DNA of 46,923 nucleotides. Source: Clostridiales bacterium (lineage in GTDB: Bacteria > Bacillota > Clostridia > Peptostreptococcales > Acidaminobacteraceae). The translations under genes were made by a program, and so were the position numbers. Location: positions 1 to 46,923 of the forward strand of contig JAEIOD010000036.1 of NCBI GenBank assembly GCA_016342415.1. The letters run 5' to 3'. Positions 32,567 through 41,707 of this stretch are shown one piece after another; the first letter of the stretch is position 1, and each line of letters opens with the position of its first letter. Below the pieces are notes generated by a model. It saw only the letters and a program-made list of their open reading frames with translations, was not told where the DNA came from and did no database searches.

Positions 32567-34325
32567 AGCAAATAAATACTTCGACAATTATCCAATTTGT
32601 GTACACTCGAATAAGATAGAAACTATTAGGGCAATAACTTCGCCCTATTCTTATATTGAAGATGCACAAGATGCTATAAATATTGTTCAAGTGCAATTTA
32701 AAATAGGCAATAATATCCACTCTGATGCAATAGATCAAAATTTAATTGAAAGTAATTCCTGTGATGACAATAGAGTGAAATCTGTTACTGTATCTAACTT
32801 TTGTAACGTGTGTCAATACTATAAAAACAATATGTCAACTCAAGCAGCAAAAGAAATCAAAGTGTTACGTGCTCTACTCAACAATCCAGACGCGTTAGAA
32901 CAGTATAGTATTGATGCAAATTTCTTTCAGTATTATATATATAATGTTGACTATGATAGTAATAACACTTATCAAATATTTCTTACTAGAGAGTTTTACA
33001 AAATTATATCAAACAACGATAAGTATGATACTACTATCAATATACTAAGTTGCTTGTATAAGGGTGAAGGGATTTACAACACTGCAAGTAATTTAGTTAG
33101 GCAAATCTGTAAGAGTGGTAAAATCAACATTAAAGAAATTTTGAATATCATTGATGAACACTCAATAATGCAGGAAAAAAGCTTCAATCAAATGACTATA
33201 TTAGATGATATCATGAGTCCTACTTCTGCTCTAGACGAAGGCAAATTCAAAAAAGTAAAAAAATCTCTTACCACAAGTGAAATAATGAATCAAAAATCAG
33301 ATCCTCAACATCATGAACTCTTAAAAGAAAAAACAAATGAAGTACTAGATAAGGTAGCAGGTCTAACTAAAACCTTATCAAATTCGCCTCATGAGAAAGT
33401 AACTACACAAGAGGTAGAGGAGTTTGTTGAAACTAATGTAATAGATGCACCAGAATTTACTGCTAATACAGTAGTAAAACCTATAGAGAACGAGCAACAA
33501 GTAGATTCACCAGTAATCATTACTGAAGATGATAAATCTTTTAAAGTAATTGTTACTGAAGAAAAAAAGGAGCAAAAAAAGGCTGTATATGAAGCAACTG
33601 AGAAAATGACCGATACTTTCAAGGCAAAGAACTGGAACGCTTTCAAAGTAACCACCAAAAGAGAATATGATCAAGTTGAGATGGGTGCTATTGCAGCATG
33701 TGAAGCTTTTTTTACCAAATTGGATAATGCATACGAAATAATTATCCTTAGATCTAAAAAGATTCCATCTAAGTACATTCTTGAAATAGATAATCCAAAT
33801 ACAGCTTATACAATCGATTTATTGCTCAGCGATAGAGCATTAAGAAAATATTTAAGCGATCTGGAAGATTTTAAAGATATAGAAACATTAGATTTTAAGA
33901 ATATGCATGATTTATCAGTATTTGATAACATACATGAATCTAAAGGTGAAATATTTGAAAGTATTAACAAGGATATACTAATGGACCTTTCAAAAGCAAA
34001 AAAAGATGAGTATAAGTCAAAGTTACATATAAAGATAACTAAACTCTTTTACACCCAGAAAGAAAGTAACTTAACAATTGAAAATATTGACCGAAAAATA
34101 CCAATGGAAAAAGTAATAAATAAGTTATACGAACGCAGTTTTTTTAAAACTGGCGAAGTTAGATATTGTGGTTCAAACGAAGGTACTATACATCTTTATA
34201 TTAACTCTCCATATTATTATGAAGTTGAAGGTATGATAGAAGGCATAATTGATAGGTTACACGATACTTATGAAGTAATTAAGAAGACAAGGATAAAATA
34301 TAATGGTAATAATTTTAACAGATGA
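32559..34325 (+). CDS. unknown 588-aa protein in the tubRZ operon
   Basis: The start is the ATG at 32559, with AAGGAGAAGG upstream, overlapping the tubZ stop by 8 bases. The N-terminal ~215 residues are helical and include a CNVCQYYKNN cysteine pair. Residues about 215-350 are a Glu/Lys/Thr-rich linker of low complexity. A C-terminal ~230-residue globular region follows, in which SKYILEIDN and KSKLHIKITK are recognisable strands. No known family. Its coupling to tubZ and to the TopB-like gene downstream argues for a role in plasmid segregation or replication. Confidence 0.75.
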   Translation: MSKANKYFDNYPICVHSNKIETIRAITSPYSYIEDAQDAINIVQVQFKIGNNIHSDAIDQNLIESNSCDDNRVKSVTVSNFCNVCQYYKNNMSTQAAKEIKVLRALLNNPDALEQYSIDANFFQYYIYNVDYDSNNTYQIFLTREFYKIISNNDKYDTTINILSCLYKGEGIYNTASNLVRQICKSGKINIKEILNIIDEHSIMQEKSFNQMTILDDIMSPTSALDEGKFKKVKKSLTTSEIMNQKSDPQHHELLKEKTNEVLDKVAGLTKTLSNSPHEKVTTQEVEEFVETNVIDAPEFTANTVVKPIENEQQVDSPVIITEDDKSFKVIVTEEKKEQKKAVYEATEKMTDTFKAKNWNAFKVTTKREYDQVEMGAIAACEAFFTKLDNAYEIIILRSKKIPSKYILEIDNPNTAYTIDLLLSDRALRKYLSDLEDFKDIETLDFKNMHDLSVFDNIHESKGEIFESINKDILMDLSKAKKDEYKSKLHIKITKLFYTQKESNLTIENIDRKIPMEKVINKLYERSFFKTGEVRYCGSNEGTIHLYINSPYYYEVEGMIEGIIDRLHDTYEVIKKTRIKYNGNNFNR

Positions 34326-36357
34326 TATCAAAATAAAAGAATTAAGCGATTCTAAAAATTTCAATTGCATATACACAAAAGGTAATTTTTCAATTTCCCT
34401 TAATGATGTTGGAAAAGTCATTGATGAGTTCACAATTAATCATAAGAACTTCTCTGTATGTCTACAGGAATATCATAAGAATGATAACTTAAATATAGCT
34501 AAATCAATTAATGAAAATGTTGAACAAGTTGATATAATCAACGCTTTCAGACCAACTGATCGTTCACAGTTCAACTTCGATATGATGTACATTTTACTAA
34601 AAAACAAAGAAAAAGTAAATGAAGTATATCGAGGTTGGTTCAACAGCTATCAGGAGTTTGATGATTTCAAGATTCAAGAAACTTTAAGTCTACCAACTAA
34701 CACTGAATTTAAAAACAGAAGAATGTCTTATATGGCTAAGTTAATCATCAATAGTTACTGGACTTCTAATTCAACATGCTCACACTCAAATCAAACATTA
34801 ACTATAGATCACTACTATATTCTTTCACTGCTCTTAGAACAGGAGGAATTAGTTAAAAGTAATCAGCAAAACCTATATTATACATTGAACACCAAATATA
34901 AGGATATTAGCGGAAAATTGCTATATAAGAAGAAAGGTAAGTTCAAGGATATAGATAGTGTCACTGAGGTATATAACAACTCTAAGGGCAAATTTCAAGT
35001 GTTTCGGTCTAAATTCAAGACCAGACACACATCTAAGCCTACTCTATTCACCAAACCATCAATACTCAAAGAAACTGATAAGATAGAAAATAATACAGAA
35101 ATACTTAACAGTCTATTTGTAAAAGGATATATTACTAATCCAAACACTAGAAATCACAATATACCTAGTTCAATGATTGGGACATTGATTGATAACTCTC
35201 AACAGTTCCCTCAAAGGTATTCAGCATTAATTGAACATATCAATCTACATGGTATTAAGGGAAATAGCTTATATGATCATATATCCGCAAATTATGTAGA
35301 TAATCAATCTGTTGAGAAAGACAATACTCACGCGATTATCCCATTACCTGGTGTCAATGTTAATCTATTAGGTGACGACGAGTTAGTAATATATGATAAA
35401 ATTGTAAAAAGATACTATTCTATCTATCTACATCCACCAGAAAAATATTCGTTAAAAGTAGAAGCTTTTAACAAATCAGACGTATGCTTGATGTTAGAGA
35501 AAGACGCTTATGTAAAATATGGTTCCGATATCTTCGAAATGCGTAAGGAAAGTATATACGAGGAGTTAGATATTAATGTAAATGATCTTAGATATGACTT
35601 TGAAGTTGGTAGTACAATAACACCAGAACCTATAGAAACAGAAATCAATGGTAATCTATCAAGAGAGATAAAACCACTCAACAAGAAGCAATTACTCAAT
35701 AAATTAACCAACATGGGCAAAAAGATGGTCTCTAGACATCTACAGACAAAATACCGACATTATCAGATTGGTAACTCAAGCAGTTGGAGAACTAATATTA
35801 AATACCTGGAAGATCAAGATTTAATAGTACTAGATGACACTAACCACTATTCTATCACTGAAACTGGCTATGAATTTATAGACAAATCTAAAGCATTCTT
35901 GTTCAATATTGAAAATCTTAATTCTCTATACATACCGATTATTAATATTTTCATCGGTAAATCCAAATTAAGAAATGTTATTCAATCACATATTGAAACA
36001 ATGGAATCTATCTCAAAAGGACCAATATATAGGGATGTTAAAAGTGCAAACTACAACTACATCATCAACAACTACAAATGTAATTGTGGAATGAAGTTAA
36101 AAGATCATGCAAATTTCATAGGTTGTACTAATTATCCAACTTGCAAGTTCACAATTTCAAAGGAAAAAAAAGCAGGTGATAACATCTATAAGTATTCTGA
36201 AAAAGATATTATTGAGCTGTTAACAACAGGGCAAACAACAACTGTCATAAAAGATTTTAAGTTCAAGTCAGGAAAGACTGGAAATGTAACATTTAAGCTC
36301 AATGATTCTAATAGAATTTCATACGTTTTTCATAATAAAAAGAAACCTTATAACTAA
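34303..36357 (+). CDS. topoisomerase III (TopB)-like protein, apparently catalytically inactive
   Basis: This 684-aa protein is near the usual TopB length (about 700). Type IA landmarks run in order: a Toprim-like start (VIILTDDIKIKEL), LFVKGYITNPNTRN (271-284) where TopB has GYITYPRTDS, NTHAIIPL (342-349) for the HAI[IR]PT motif, DDELVIYDKIVKRYYSIYLHPP (358-379, split here only as a landmark), a winged region at about 465-530, a C-x-C...C-x5-C zinc finger (593-614) and the Firmicutes TopB C-terminal domain (DIIELLTTGQTT, IKDFKFKSGKTG). The active-site Tyr position is Asn 279. The Toprim Glu of the VE-x-P-x-K motif is Thr, and no DxDxE motif is present. It overlaps the preceding gene by 23 bases. 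Confidence 0.8.
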   Translation: MVIILTDDIKIKELSDSKNFNCIYTKGNFSISLNDVGKVIDEFTINHKNFSVCLQEYHKNDNLNIAKSINENVEQVDIINAFRPTDRSQFNFDMMYILLKNKEKVNEVYRGWFNSYQEFDDFKIQETLSLPTNTEFKNRRMSYMAKLIINSYWTSNSTCSHSNQTLTIDHYYILSLLLEQEELVKSNQQNLYYTLNTKYKDISGKLLYKKKGKFKDIDSVTEVYNNSKGKFQVFRSKFKTRHTSKPTLFTKPSILKETDKIENNTEILNSLFVKGYITNPNTRNHNIPSSMIGTLIDNSQQFPQRYSALIEHINLHGIKGNSLYDHISANYVDNQSVEKDNTHAIIPLPGVNVNLLGDDELVIYDKIVKRYYSIYLHPPEKYSLKVEAFNKSDVCLMLEKDAYVKYGSDIFEMRKESIYEELDINVNDLRYDFEVGSTITPEPIETEINGNLSREIKPLNKKQLLNKLTNMGKKMVSRHLQTKYRHYQIGNSSSWRTNIKYLEDQDLIVLDDTNHYSITETGYEFIDKSKAFLFNIENLNSLYIPIINIFIGKSKLRNVIQSHIETMESISKGPIYRDVKSANYNYIINNYKCNCGMKLKDHANFIGCTNYPTCKFTISKEKKAGDNIYKYSEKDIIELLTTGQTTTVIKDFKFKSGKTGNVTFKLNDSNRISYVFHNKKKPYN

Positions 36358-36367
36358 GGTTTCTTTT
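36340..36367 (+). terminator. terminator of the tubRZ operon
   Basis: AAGAAACCTT-ATAACT-AAGGTTTCTT followed by TT; the stop codon of the TopB-like gene lies in the hairpin. Confidence 0.8.
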
Positions 36368-36588
36368 TGGATTGATAATCATATAGGCTTGGTCACATAA
36401 TAACACTTTGTATGATATTCCAATATAGCTACTTGTCACTACCGCAACCAACTGGTATAACATCTAATTCCTTACAGGTTGCCATGGCATAAACTTAGGT
36501 CAAAATACTTATATAATTATTAATGTTAGTGCCATGTCATAAATTATTCTAATGTCAAAATCGAGCTTAGCTAAAAATATTTCTCAGT
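36368..36588. other. intergenic stretch with a degenerate direct repeat
   Basis: GCCATG-x-CATAAA followed by TCAAAAT occurs at about 36482-36506 and 36530-36560 with different spacing. It lies beside the parS-like array and may be a degenerate extension. No gene is seen. Confidence 0.3.
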
Positions 36589-36711
36589 AGACGCCACGCG
36601 TCCAATATCAGAATCATAATCAACAGAATGCTTTTTCTCAGTGGACGCCACGCGTCCAATATCAAAATCATACTTAACAGAGTACTTTTTCTCAGTGGAC
36701 GCCACGCGTCC
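36589..36711. repeat. three parS-like palindromes, 54-bp period
   Basis: GGACGC-CAC-GCGTCC stands at 36643-36657 and 36697-36711, with a one-base variant at 36589-36603; the flanking AT-rich sequence repeats with the same 54-bp period. The array lies directly downstream of parB, a usual position for its binding sites, and is GC-rich against the background. A 69-aa minus-strand frame runs through it with an 18-aa repeat, but its ATG lies inside the parB terminator, so I treat the array as non-coding. Confidence 0.7.
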
Positions 36712-36771
36712 AATGTCAATATCAAGCTTAATAAAATACTTTTCCTCAGAGTAAGTTAAAGACAAATAAAA

Positions 36772-36788
36772 AGAGAGCATCGCTCTCT
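36772..36788 (-). terminator. terminator of parAB
   Basis: On the minus strand AGAGAGC-GAT-GCTCTCT is followed by TTTTATTT. The hairpin overlaps the parB stop codon. Confidence 0.8.
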
Positions 36789-37839
36789 AAATAATATTTT
36801 TGTTCGCTTCAATGAATTCCTTAACAACTTTGTCTAATGATTGTTTAAGTGATGAATGTACGTGGTAAGTTACATCTATTAATGAATGATCTATCTTATT
36901 GTGTGAAGTAAAAACTTGGTCAATCGCATCTCGAACCATAGCGGTCTTAAGTTTTCTTACTGTATCATTGTTGAATAAATGTCTGTTGACTTTATCAACG
37001 TAATAAGTTTGGTAGATATAATCCTGAGTGCTCTTATCAAAACCACTTAACCTCAGAGCAGCCTTATAATTAATATGTGTACCAACTAAATTTGCGACAT
37101 CATCAATGCAATTCGCCATTGACATTTTTTCTCTAATATATGTTCTAGATCTTTCGTTTCTACGTGCTAACTCCTCTTCAATCTTACGAGCTGATTGATT
37201 TGCAAAATCCTTTGATTCAGATAGAGTTTTAAAATCTCTAATATATGCCATACCAATTTCTTTATCTGACTTAACTCTTGACCAAAGGTTTGTAGCGTCA
37301 ATGATTTTCTTCGCTAGTTTAAGATTGATAACATCTGATTCAAATATTTTGGCTCTAATATTTTCAAACCTATCATACTTAAATATATGATGTAGAATCT
37401 TATTAGCGTCTACTCTGTTATGACCTGCAAGCAACATGAAATCACATTCACTCTTAATGAATTTCTTCATATTTTCTGGAACCTTCCATAGAATAATATC
37501 TTGCAACATACCAAGTTCAAATATTGAATTAACAAGCCCTGCTTTTGTTTTATCATCTTGTGGATCCCATAAGTTCCAATCTGAGGGTGCTGCTGAAATC
37601 TTATATATATTAACCTGTTCTATTGATGATATCTTAGGAGGTTTACTTAAATCAATTTCATGATTTGATAACTTATCAGACTCAGAAGCATCAAATTCAT
37701 TTATCTCCTCGTCTTCAATAGTACTAATATTACCTACTAGTTTAGATATTTTTTTAATATCTTTATCATTAACTGGTGCATTAATATTACCAATTGCATC
37801 AGCAACATCATTGAATCGAGGTTCAGGTACTTTCTTCAT
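36787..37839 (-). CDS. parB: ParB family partition protein
   Basis: This 350-aa centromere-binding protein carries the ParB N-terminal domain at about residues 75-185: box I (LVNSIFELGMLQDIILW, about 102-118) and box II (LLAGHNRVDANKIL, 136-149, the GERR/GHRR equivalent, thought to hold CTP in the family). A helix-turn-helix and a C-terminal dimerisation region (SSLKQSLDKVVKEFI) follow. Its ATG overlaps the parA stop by one base (TAATG), with GGAGG inside parA, so the two are translationally coupled. It probably binds the 54-bp-spaced palindromes just downstream. Confidence 0.85.
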   Translation of the reverse strand: MKKVPEPRFNDVADAIGNINAPVNDKDIKKISKLVGNISTIEDEEINEFDASESDKLSNHEIDLSKPPKISSIEQVNIYKISAAPSDWNLWDPQDDKTKAGLVNSIFELGMLQDIILWKVPENMKKFIKSECDFMLLAGHNRVDANKILHHIFKYDRFENIRAKIFESDVINLKLAKKIIDATNLWSRVKSDKEIGMAYIRDFKTLSESKDFANQSARKIEEELARRNERSRTYIREKMSMANCIDDVANLVGTHINYKAALRLSGFDKSTQDYIYQTYYVDKVNRHLFNNDTVRKLKTAMVRDAIDQVFTSHNKIDHSLIDVTYHVHSSLKQSLDKVVKEFIEANKNII

Positions 37840-38870
37840 TATTTAATTACCTCCATAGCCAAACTTCTAAATAACTTGTTAAGTTGTTTTCCTCTCTCTG
37901 AGTCCTTATCAAATTCACTTAAGAATAGGCTACCATTTTGAGCTTTTCTAACGCCTTCAAATCTCGGAATTTCTATATCTACTACTAACTTTCCAAATTG
38001 AGTATCTATGTACTCTGATATTTGTCTATCAACTAAAAGTCTTTTATCAATCTGAGTTTTAATTACTCCTGAGATAAAGAAATTCTCATTAAACAACTGA
38101 CTTTTAGCAACTCTCACCATTTCAATTGCCTTAACAAATGTAGGAATCGAATCTCTTGTGAAAGGGGCCATATCTAATGGAACAAAGAATTTATCTGTCA
38201 TAGCATATAGGCCTATAGTGGCTGCATCAATATTTGGAGGTGTATCAATTAAAACAAAATCGTATTTACCTAAATCAAGAATTTTCTCCTTAAGTTGTTT
38301 GTATGGTCCTAGTTCCATTACTTTACTCTTTAATATATTACCAGCCAAGAACAAATCTGGGTGTGATCTAATTATATCAACATTCTTCAATTTAGTTTTG
38401 TGAATGAATTCTTGAATTTTAAGTTTTCTAATTTTATGTTCTGGAACCTCTAAATATCTTGCAAGATCTTTTGCATTATCATCATCAAAGGTCATTTGAA
38501 CTTCTGACAATATTCTAGATAAATTACATTGTGGATCTCCATCTATTACACAAAGTTTAAATTTCTTGCTTAAATGATAAACAATCTCACCAGTAGTTGT
38601 ACTTTTACCTGTACCACCTTTTGACATACCAAATCCAATAAATTTTGCCTCTTTATAATTGTAATGAATAACATCTTTATGATTTACACTGTAGAAGTCG
38701 CAAAGTTTCTCAGCATATGTAACTGTAGCTTTTGTATTACCAGTAGTACCATCTTCGAGAGCAACGATTCTACTTTGTGCAACTCCGGTTTGTTCCTCAA
38801 CGTATGCACGTGTAAAGCCTGAATCCTCTCTATACTTTCTTAATAAATCATTCTTCACTCTAATTCCCAT
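37839..38870 (-). CDS. parA: ParA family partition ATPase with N-terminal HTH
   Basis: This 343-aa protein is of type Ia ParA build: residues about 5-62 are an XRE-like helix-turn-helix (AYVEEQTGVAQSRIVALEDG), used for autoregulation; a deviant Walker A KGGTGKST is at 84-91, LCVIDGDPQ at 106-114, and YDFVLIDTPPNID is Walker B. The ATPase drives plasmid positioning over the nucleoid with ParB. GGGAGGGTG precedes the ATG. It is divergent from the Rep-like gene at 39144, and the promoter at 38895-38924 is well formed. Confidence 0.9.
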   Translation of the reverse strand: MGIRVKNDLLRKYREDSGFTRAYVEEQTGVAQSRIVALEDGTTGNTKATVTYAEKLCDFYSVNHKDVIHYNYKEAKFIGFGMSKGGTGKSTTTGEIVYHLSKKFKLCVIDGDPQCNLSRILSEVQMTFDDDNAKDLARYLEVPEHKIRKLKIQEFIHKTKLKNVDIIRSHPDLFLAGNILKSKVMELGPYKQLKEKILDLGKYDFVLIDTPPNIDAATIGLYAMTDKFFVPLDMAPFTRDSIPTFVKAIEMVRVAKSQLFNENFFISGVIKTQIDKRLLVDRQISEYIDTQFGKLVVDIEIPRFEGVRKAQNGSLFLSEFDKDSERGKQLNKLFRSLAMEVIK

Positions 38871-38894
38871 AACACCCTCCCATTCATATACTTA

Positions 38895-38924
38895 ATAATA
38901 CCTTATTTTCGAAAGTAATGTCAA
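38895..38924 (-). promoter_or_regulatory. parAB promoter
   Basis: On the minus strand TTGACA, 18 bases, TATTAT, about 25 bases before the parA start. Confidence 0.65.
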
Positions 38925-39062
38925 TTCAATTTCATTTAATAATTCCAGAATTGTGGGGATATTGTGCAATTTGAACATACACAGCGTATCAGTAGTTTTA
39001 AACTGATTTTATTCAATTCTCCATTTTCCGAAAATTAAACATTATGAAGTTTTAATTACTGA

Positions 39063-39090
39063 TTGTTTTAATTGATTTTTAAGGTATAAT
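39063..39090 (+). promoter_or_regulatory. promoter of the Rep-like gene 39144-40481
   Basis: TTGTTT, 16 bases, TATAAT. ATTATGAAGTT at 39041-39051, one base different from the iteron module, lies just upstream and could mediate autoregulation. Confidence 0.55.
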
Positions 39091-39143
39091 AATAGAGAGG
39101 ATGAAAACTGATACTAATAACAAAAATAGATGAGAGGTGCTAT

Positions 39144-40481
39144 ATGCAACAAACTCAAAATCAGAAAGTTCCAGACAAGTTCTTAAACGACTTCATTAAT
39201 ATATTACCACAAAGCCTCGTTCATGAGATTAACTCTAGAAAGTTAGATATTACAACTTTCGTTAAAGAACAAGTCGAGGAATACTATAATTCGGAGAAAA
39301 CCAACAATGACATAAAAAAAGCAAGCGACCTATATCACTCAAGAAATAAAAGGAAACTATATGATTCTACGTTAGAAGCATTTCATGGTAACCCTAAAAA
39401 CAGAAAAATACTTGGTGATTATGGAGAAGTGTTTAGAAATGGAATAGATAGTTTGGATGATAAAGGCAAGGAACTATATCGTCAATGGCTAGAGGAATTA
39501 GATCATTGGAAGCAGAACTATCATAGTTTAATTACAGAATTTGTATTTTTCAATAACATTAGTAAAACTCAACAGCAGAATAGTCTAAAAAAGGACTTAC
39601 TTAAAGTACTCCTAAATTATGTAAATCAAAAATATTCGGGTTTCAGAGAATTTATATATGATAAATCTACATCAGCTATTCTTGATCATAACTTTTTTGG
39701 TCATCCGAAGATGGTCGGTCAGAATACGTCAATCGTTACTAGAGGTGAAAGTCAATTATCATATGATCATGTTACTCTTTTTAGTGAACATGATGCAAAA
39801 GTATTCAATGCATGTTATCATTTGGGCTTTAATGACATGCTGCATTCGAATACTATGTATATAGACGCATCGGACGTGTCTCAATATATTTATGGAAATA
39901 GAGCACAAAAAAACAAATTAAAAGTAATCGAATCAATAGATCGGCTTGGAAAAGTCGGATACAAAGGAATAATCGACAATGATGATATCAGGTTTAGTGA
40001 TGAGTTCTTCTTCTTTCAGAGGACTTCAATCTTAGAGGAAAAAAGGAAATCAGGTAAAAGAGCAATTGCTAGAATAGTATTGAATGATGAATACAGAAAG
40101 CATGTCTTGAAAAACTTAACTCTTTCTTTTAATCAAAGTTATAATCAGATACCATTGAATGTTAAATATTCATTCCTATTAAATCAATATATACTAAGTA
40201 TACGTAACAAGGTATTGACTGACAACACAATAACTCACAGAATTAGTATGGAAGAATTAAAAAAACATATAAATTTCTCAGAAAAGGAAAATATCAAACA
40301 GGTACTATCATCAGCATTGGATAGCCTTAAAGTACCTGAAACCTATTTAGAAGATTATTCACTTACTAATGATGTTCTAATTCTTTACATAGAAGGTGTT
40401 GATAATTCTGAGGGCGCACAAATATCAATGATGAAACAGGTTATTGAAGCACAATTACGTATAGAGTTGAAAGAGGATTAA
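39144..40481 (+). CDS. replication initiator-like protein
   Basis: This 445-aa protein has GAGAGGTG before its ATG. The first ~210 residues are helical and unrecognised. The region of about 215-400 resembles paired winged helices of Rep_3-type initiators: TLFSEHDAKVFNACYHLG, a turn, then IDASDVSQYIYG and, in the second unit, LNVKYSFLLNQYILSIRN, in the style of LKSKYSIRLYELL in Rep_3. It is placed directly before the iteron arrays and next to parAB. I take it as one of two candidate initiators; the alternative is a copy-control or other iteron-binding protein. Confidence 0.55.
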   Translation: MQQTQNQKVPDKFLNDFINILPQSLVHEINSRKLDITTFVKEQVEEYYNSEKTNNDIKKASDLYHSRNKRKLYDSTLEAFHGNPKNRKILGDYGEVFRNGIDSLDDKGKELYRQWLEELDHWKQNYHSLITEFVFFNNISKTQQQNSLKKDLLKVLLNYVNQKYSGFREFIYDKSTSAILDHNFFGHPKMVGQNTSIVTRGESQLSYDHVTLFSEHDAKVFNACYHLGFNDMLHSNTMYIDASDVSQYIYGNRAQKNKLKVIESIDRLGKVGYKGIIDNDDIRFSDEFFFFQRTSILEEKRKSGKRAIARIVLNDEYRKHVLKNLTLSFNQSYNQIPLNVKYSFLLNQYILSIRNKVLTDNTITHRISMEELKKHINFSEKENIKQVLSSALDSLKVPETYLEDYSLTNDVLILYIEGVDNSEGAQISMMKQVIEAQLRIELKED

Positions 40482-40498
40482 TATCCTCTTTTTTTTTA
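40471..40498 (+). terminator. terminator of 39144-40481
   Basis: AAGAGGAT-TAAT-ATCCTCTT with eight T, overlapping the stop codon. Confidence 0.8.
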
Positions 40499-40650
40499 GT
40501 TATTCTAAGATATGAAAATCCCTAATACTATTCAACTTGAAAAACATTTTTTCATTAACTTACTAGAATTGTGTAAATCAATTATTATGGAGAAATACTG
40601 AAGAATAACTTAAGTATTTAGACTCGTTATTATGAGCATATTATAATATA

Positions 40651-40864
40651 ATGATGCCGAGAAGTTCACTATTATATAGATTTTCAGTTCATTATCTGAT
40701 TAAAATCTAAAAAATGATGCCGAAAAGTTCACTATTATAAGGAGTTTAGTTCTTTATCTGTTATAACTTCAAAAATGATGCCGTAAAGTTCATTATTATA
40801 TAGAAACTTAGCTTATTATCTGATATGGCATCAAAAATGATGCCATAAAGTTCATTATAATCGA
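40651..40864. repeat. iteron array A, four 61-63 bp repeats
   Basis: Units start at 40651, 40714, 40775 and 40837. Each has ATGATGCC, three bases, AAGTTCA-Y-TATTATA. The first three also have an AGTTCATTATCTG-like box later in the unit. AAGTTCA is the complement of the TGAACTT end of array B, so the same two modules occur here with the second inverted. Confidence 0.75.
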
Positions 40865-41188
40865 CTATTCTTTTATAACTTAATCAATAACTATTTCTTA
40901 CTGGTAATAATATGATCTACTAAAACTAGTTCTAATAATCAAAAAAAATATTGAGTCGATATTTAGATACTACTTTAAGGACTTTTACAGACATACAAAA
41001 AACATTCAAAAAGTATTCGAAAAACATTCGAAAATGCACAATATCTAGTATCTTGAAGAAGATATGCCACTAATTATTGTAATGGTAAAATTAGTAAACT
41101 GATCTTCGACAATGGAAAAATTTGTCTTTTTCAAGTGGTATGTTTTCATACTGTCATAGAATATCTTTTAATTTTAAGTTACAGAAAA
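40865..41188. other. AT-rich stretch between the iteron arrays
   Basis: Contains short direct repeats of the ACATTCGAAAA type (about 41000-41035). It is very AT-rich and a plausible duplex-unwinding region. No DnaA box of good quality and no gene is seen. Confidence 0.4.
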
Positions 41189-41652
41189 CGACGCGTCTAT
41201 TATGAACACCCGCAAAATAATGATGCCTTTATTATGAACTTCAGCGAAAAATGATGTCGTTATTATGAACTTGAATGAAAAATGATGCCTTTATTATGAA
41301 CTTCAGCGAAAAATGATCCCTTTATTATGAACTTTACAAAAAATGATGCTATTATTATGAACTTATAATAAAAATCCTAACCGAATTACTTGATGGAAGT
41401 TAAGAAATGCAAAAAAATGATGTCTATATAATGAACTCACTAAAAAATGATGTCTCTATTATGAACTTTTACAAAGAGGATGTCTTTATTCTCGCTTTTA
41501 TCAAGAAATGATGCCTTTATAGTGAACTCAAAAGTTTTGGAAAAGTAAAAACATGTATTCGCAACGATAGAAGGGCTTTTATAGTATATACATGTCCTTA
41601 GAACGTTGTGTTTTCAAGTGTTCTAAAAAAATGATGCCTTTATGTTGAACTT
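41189..41652. repeat. iteron array B, eleven ~22-bp iterons (probable replication origin)
   Basis: Units have ATGATGCC, two bases, TATTATGAACTT. Six start at about 41189, 41220, 41251, 41282, 41313 and 41343, four at 41417, 41447, 41478 and 41508, and one at 41631. The period is 30-31 bp, about three helical turns, so initiator molecules would bind one face. The array ends 55 bases before the 41708 start. An inverted pair ACATGTAT/ATACATGT (about 41551-41593) lies between the last units. Confidence 0.85.
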
Positions 41653-41707
41653 TGCAAAAAAGTTTATTATGTGATTAACTTTACATAGATATAAGGAGGA
41701 CTCTGAT

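Noticed and set aside
34303..36357. Active topoisomerase III
   Set aside because: The motif that should hold the catalytic tyrosine reads GYITNPNT, and the Toprim acids are not found.
36571..36780. 69-aa minus-strand ORF with an 18-residue repeat
   Set aside because: Its ATG lies inside the parB terminator hairpin and it has no ribosome binding site; the repeat is explained by the 54-bp-spaced palindromes.
40651..41652. CRISPR-like array
   Set aside because: Repeats are short and degenerate, units are mostly 30-31 or ~62 bp without unique 30-bp spacers between constant repeats, there are no cas genes, and the position beside rep genes fits iterons.
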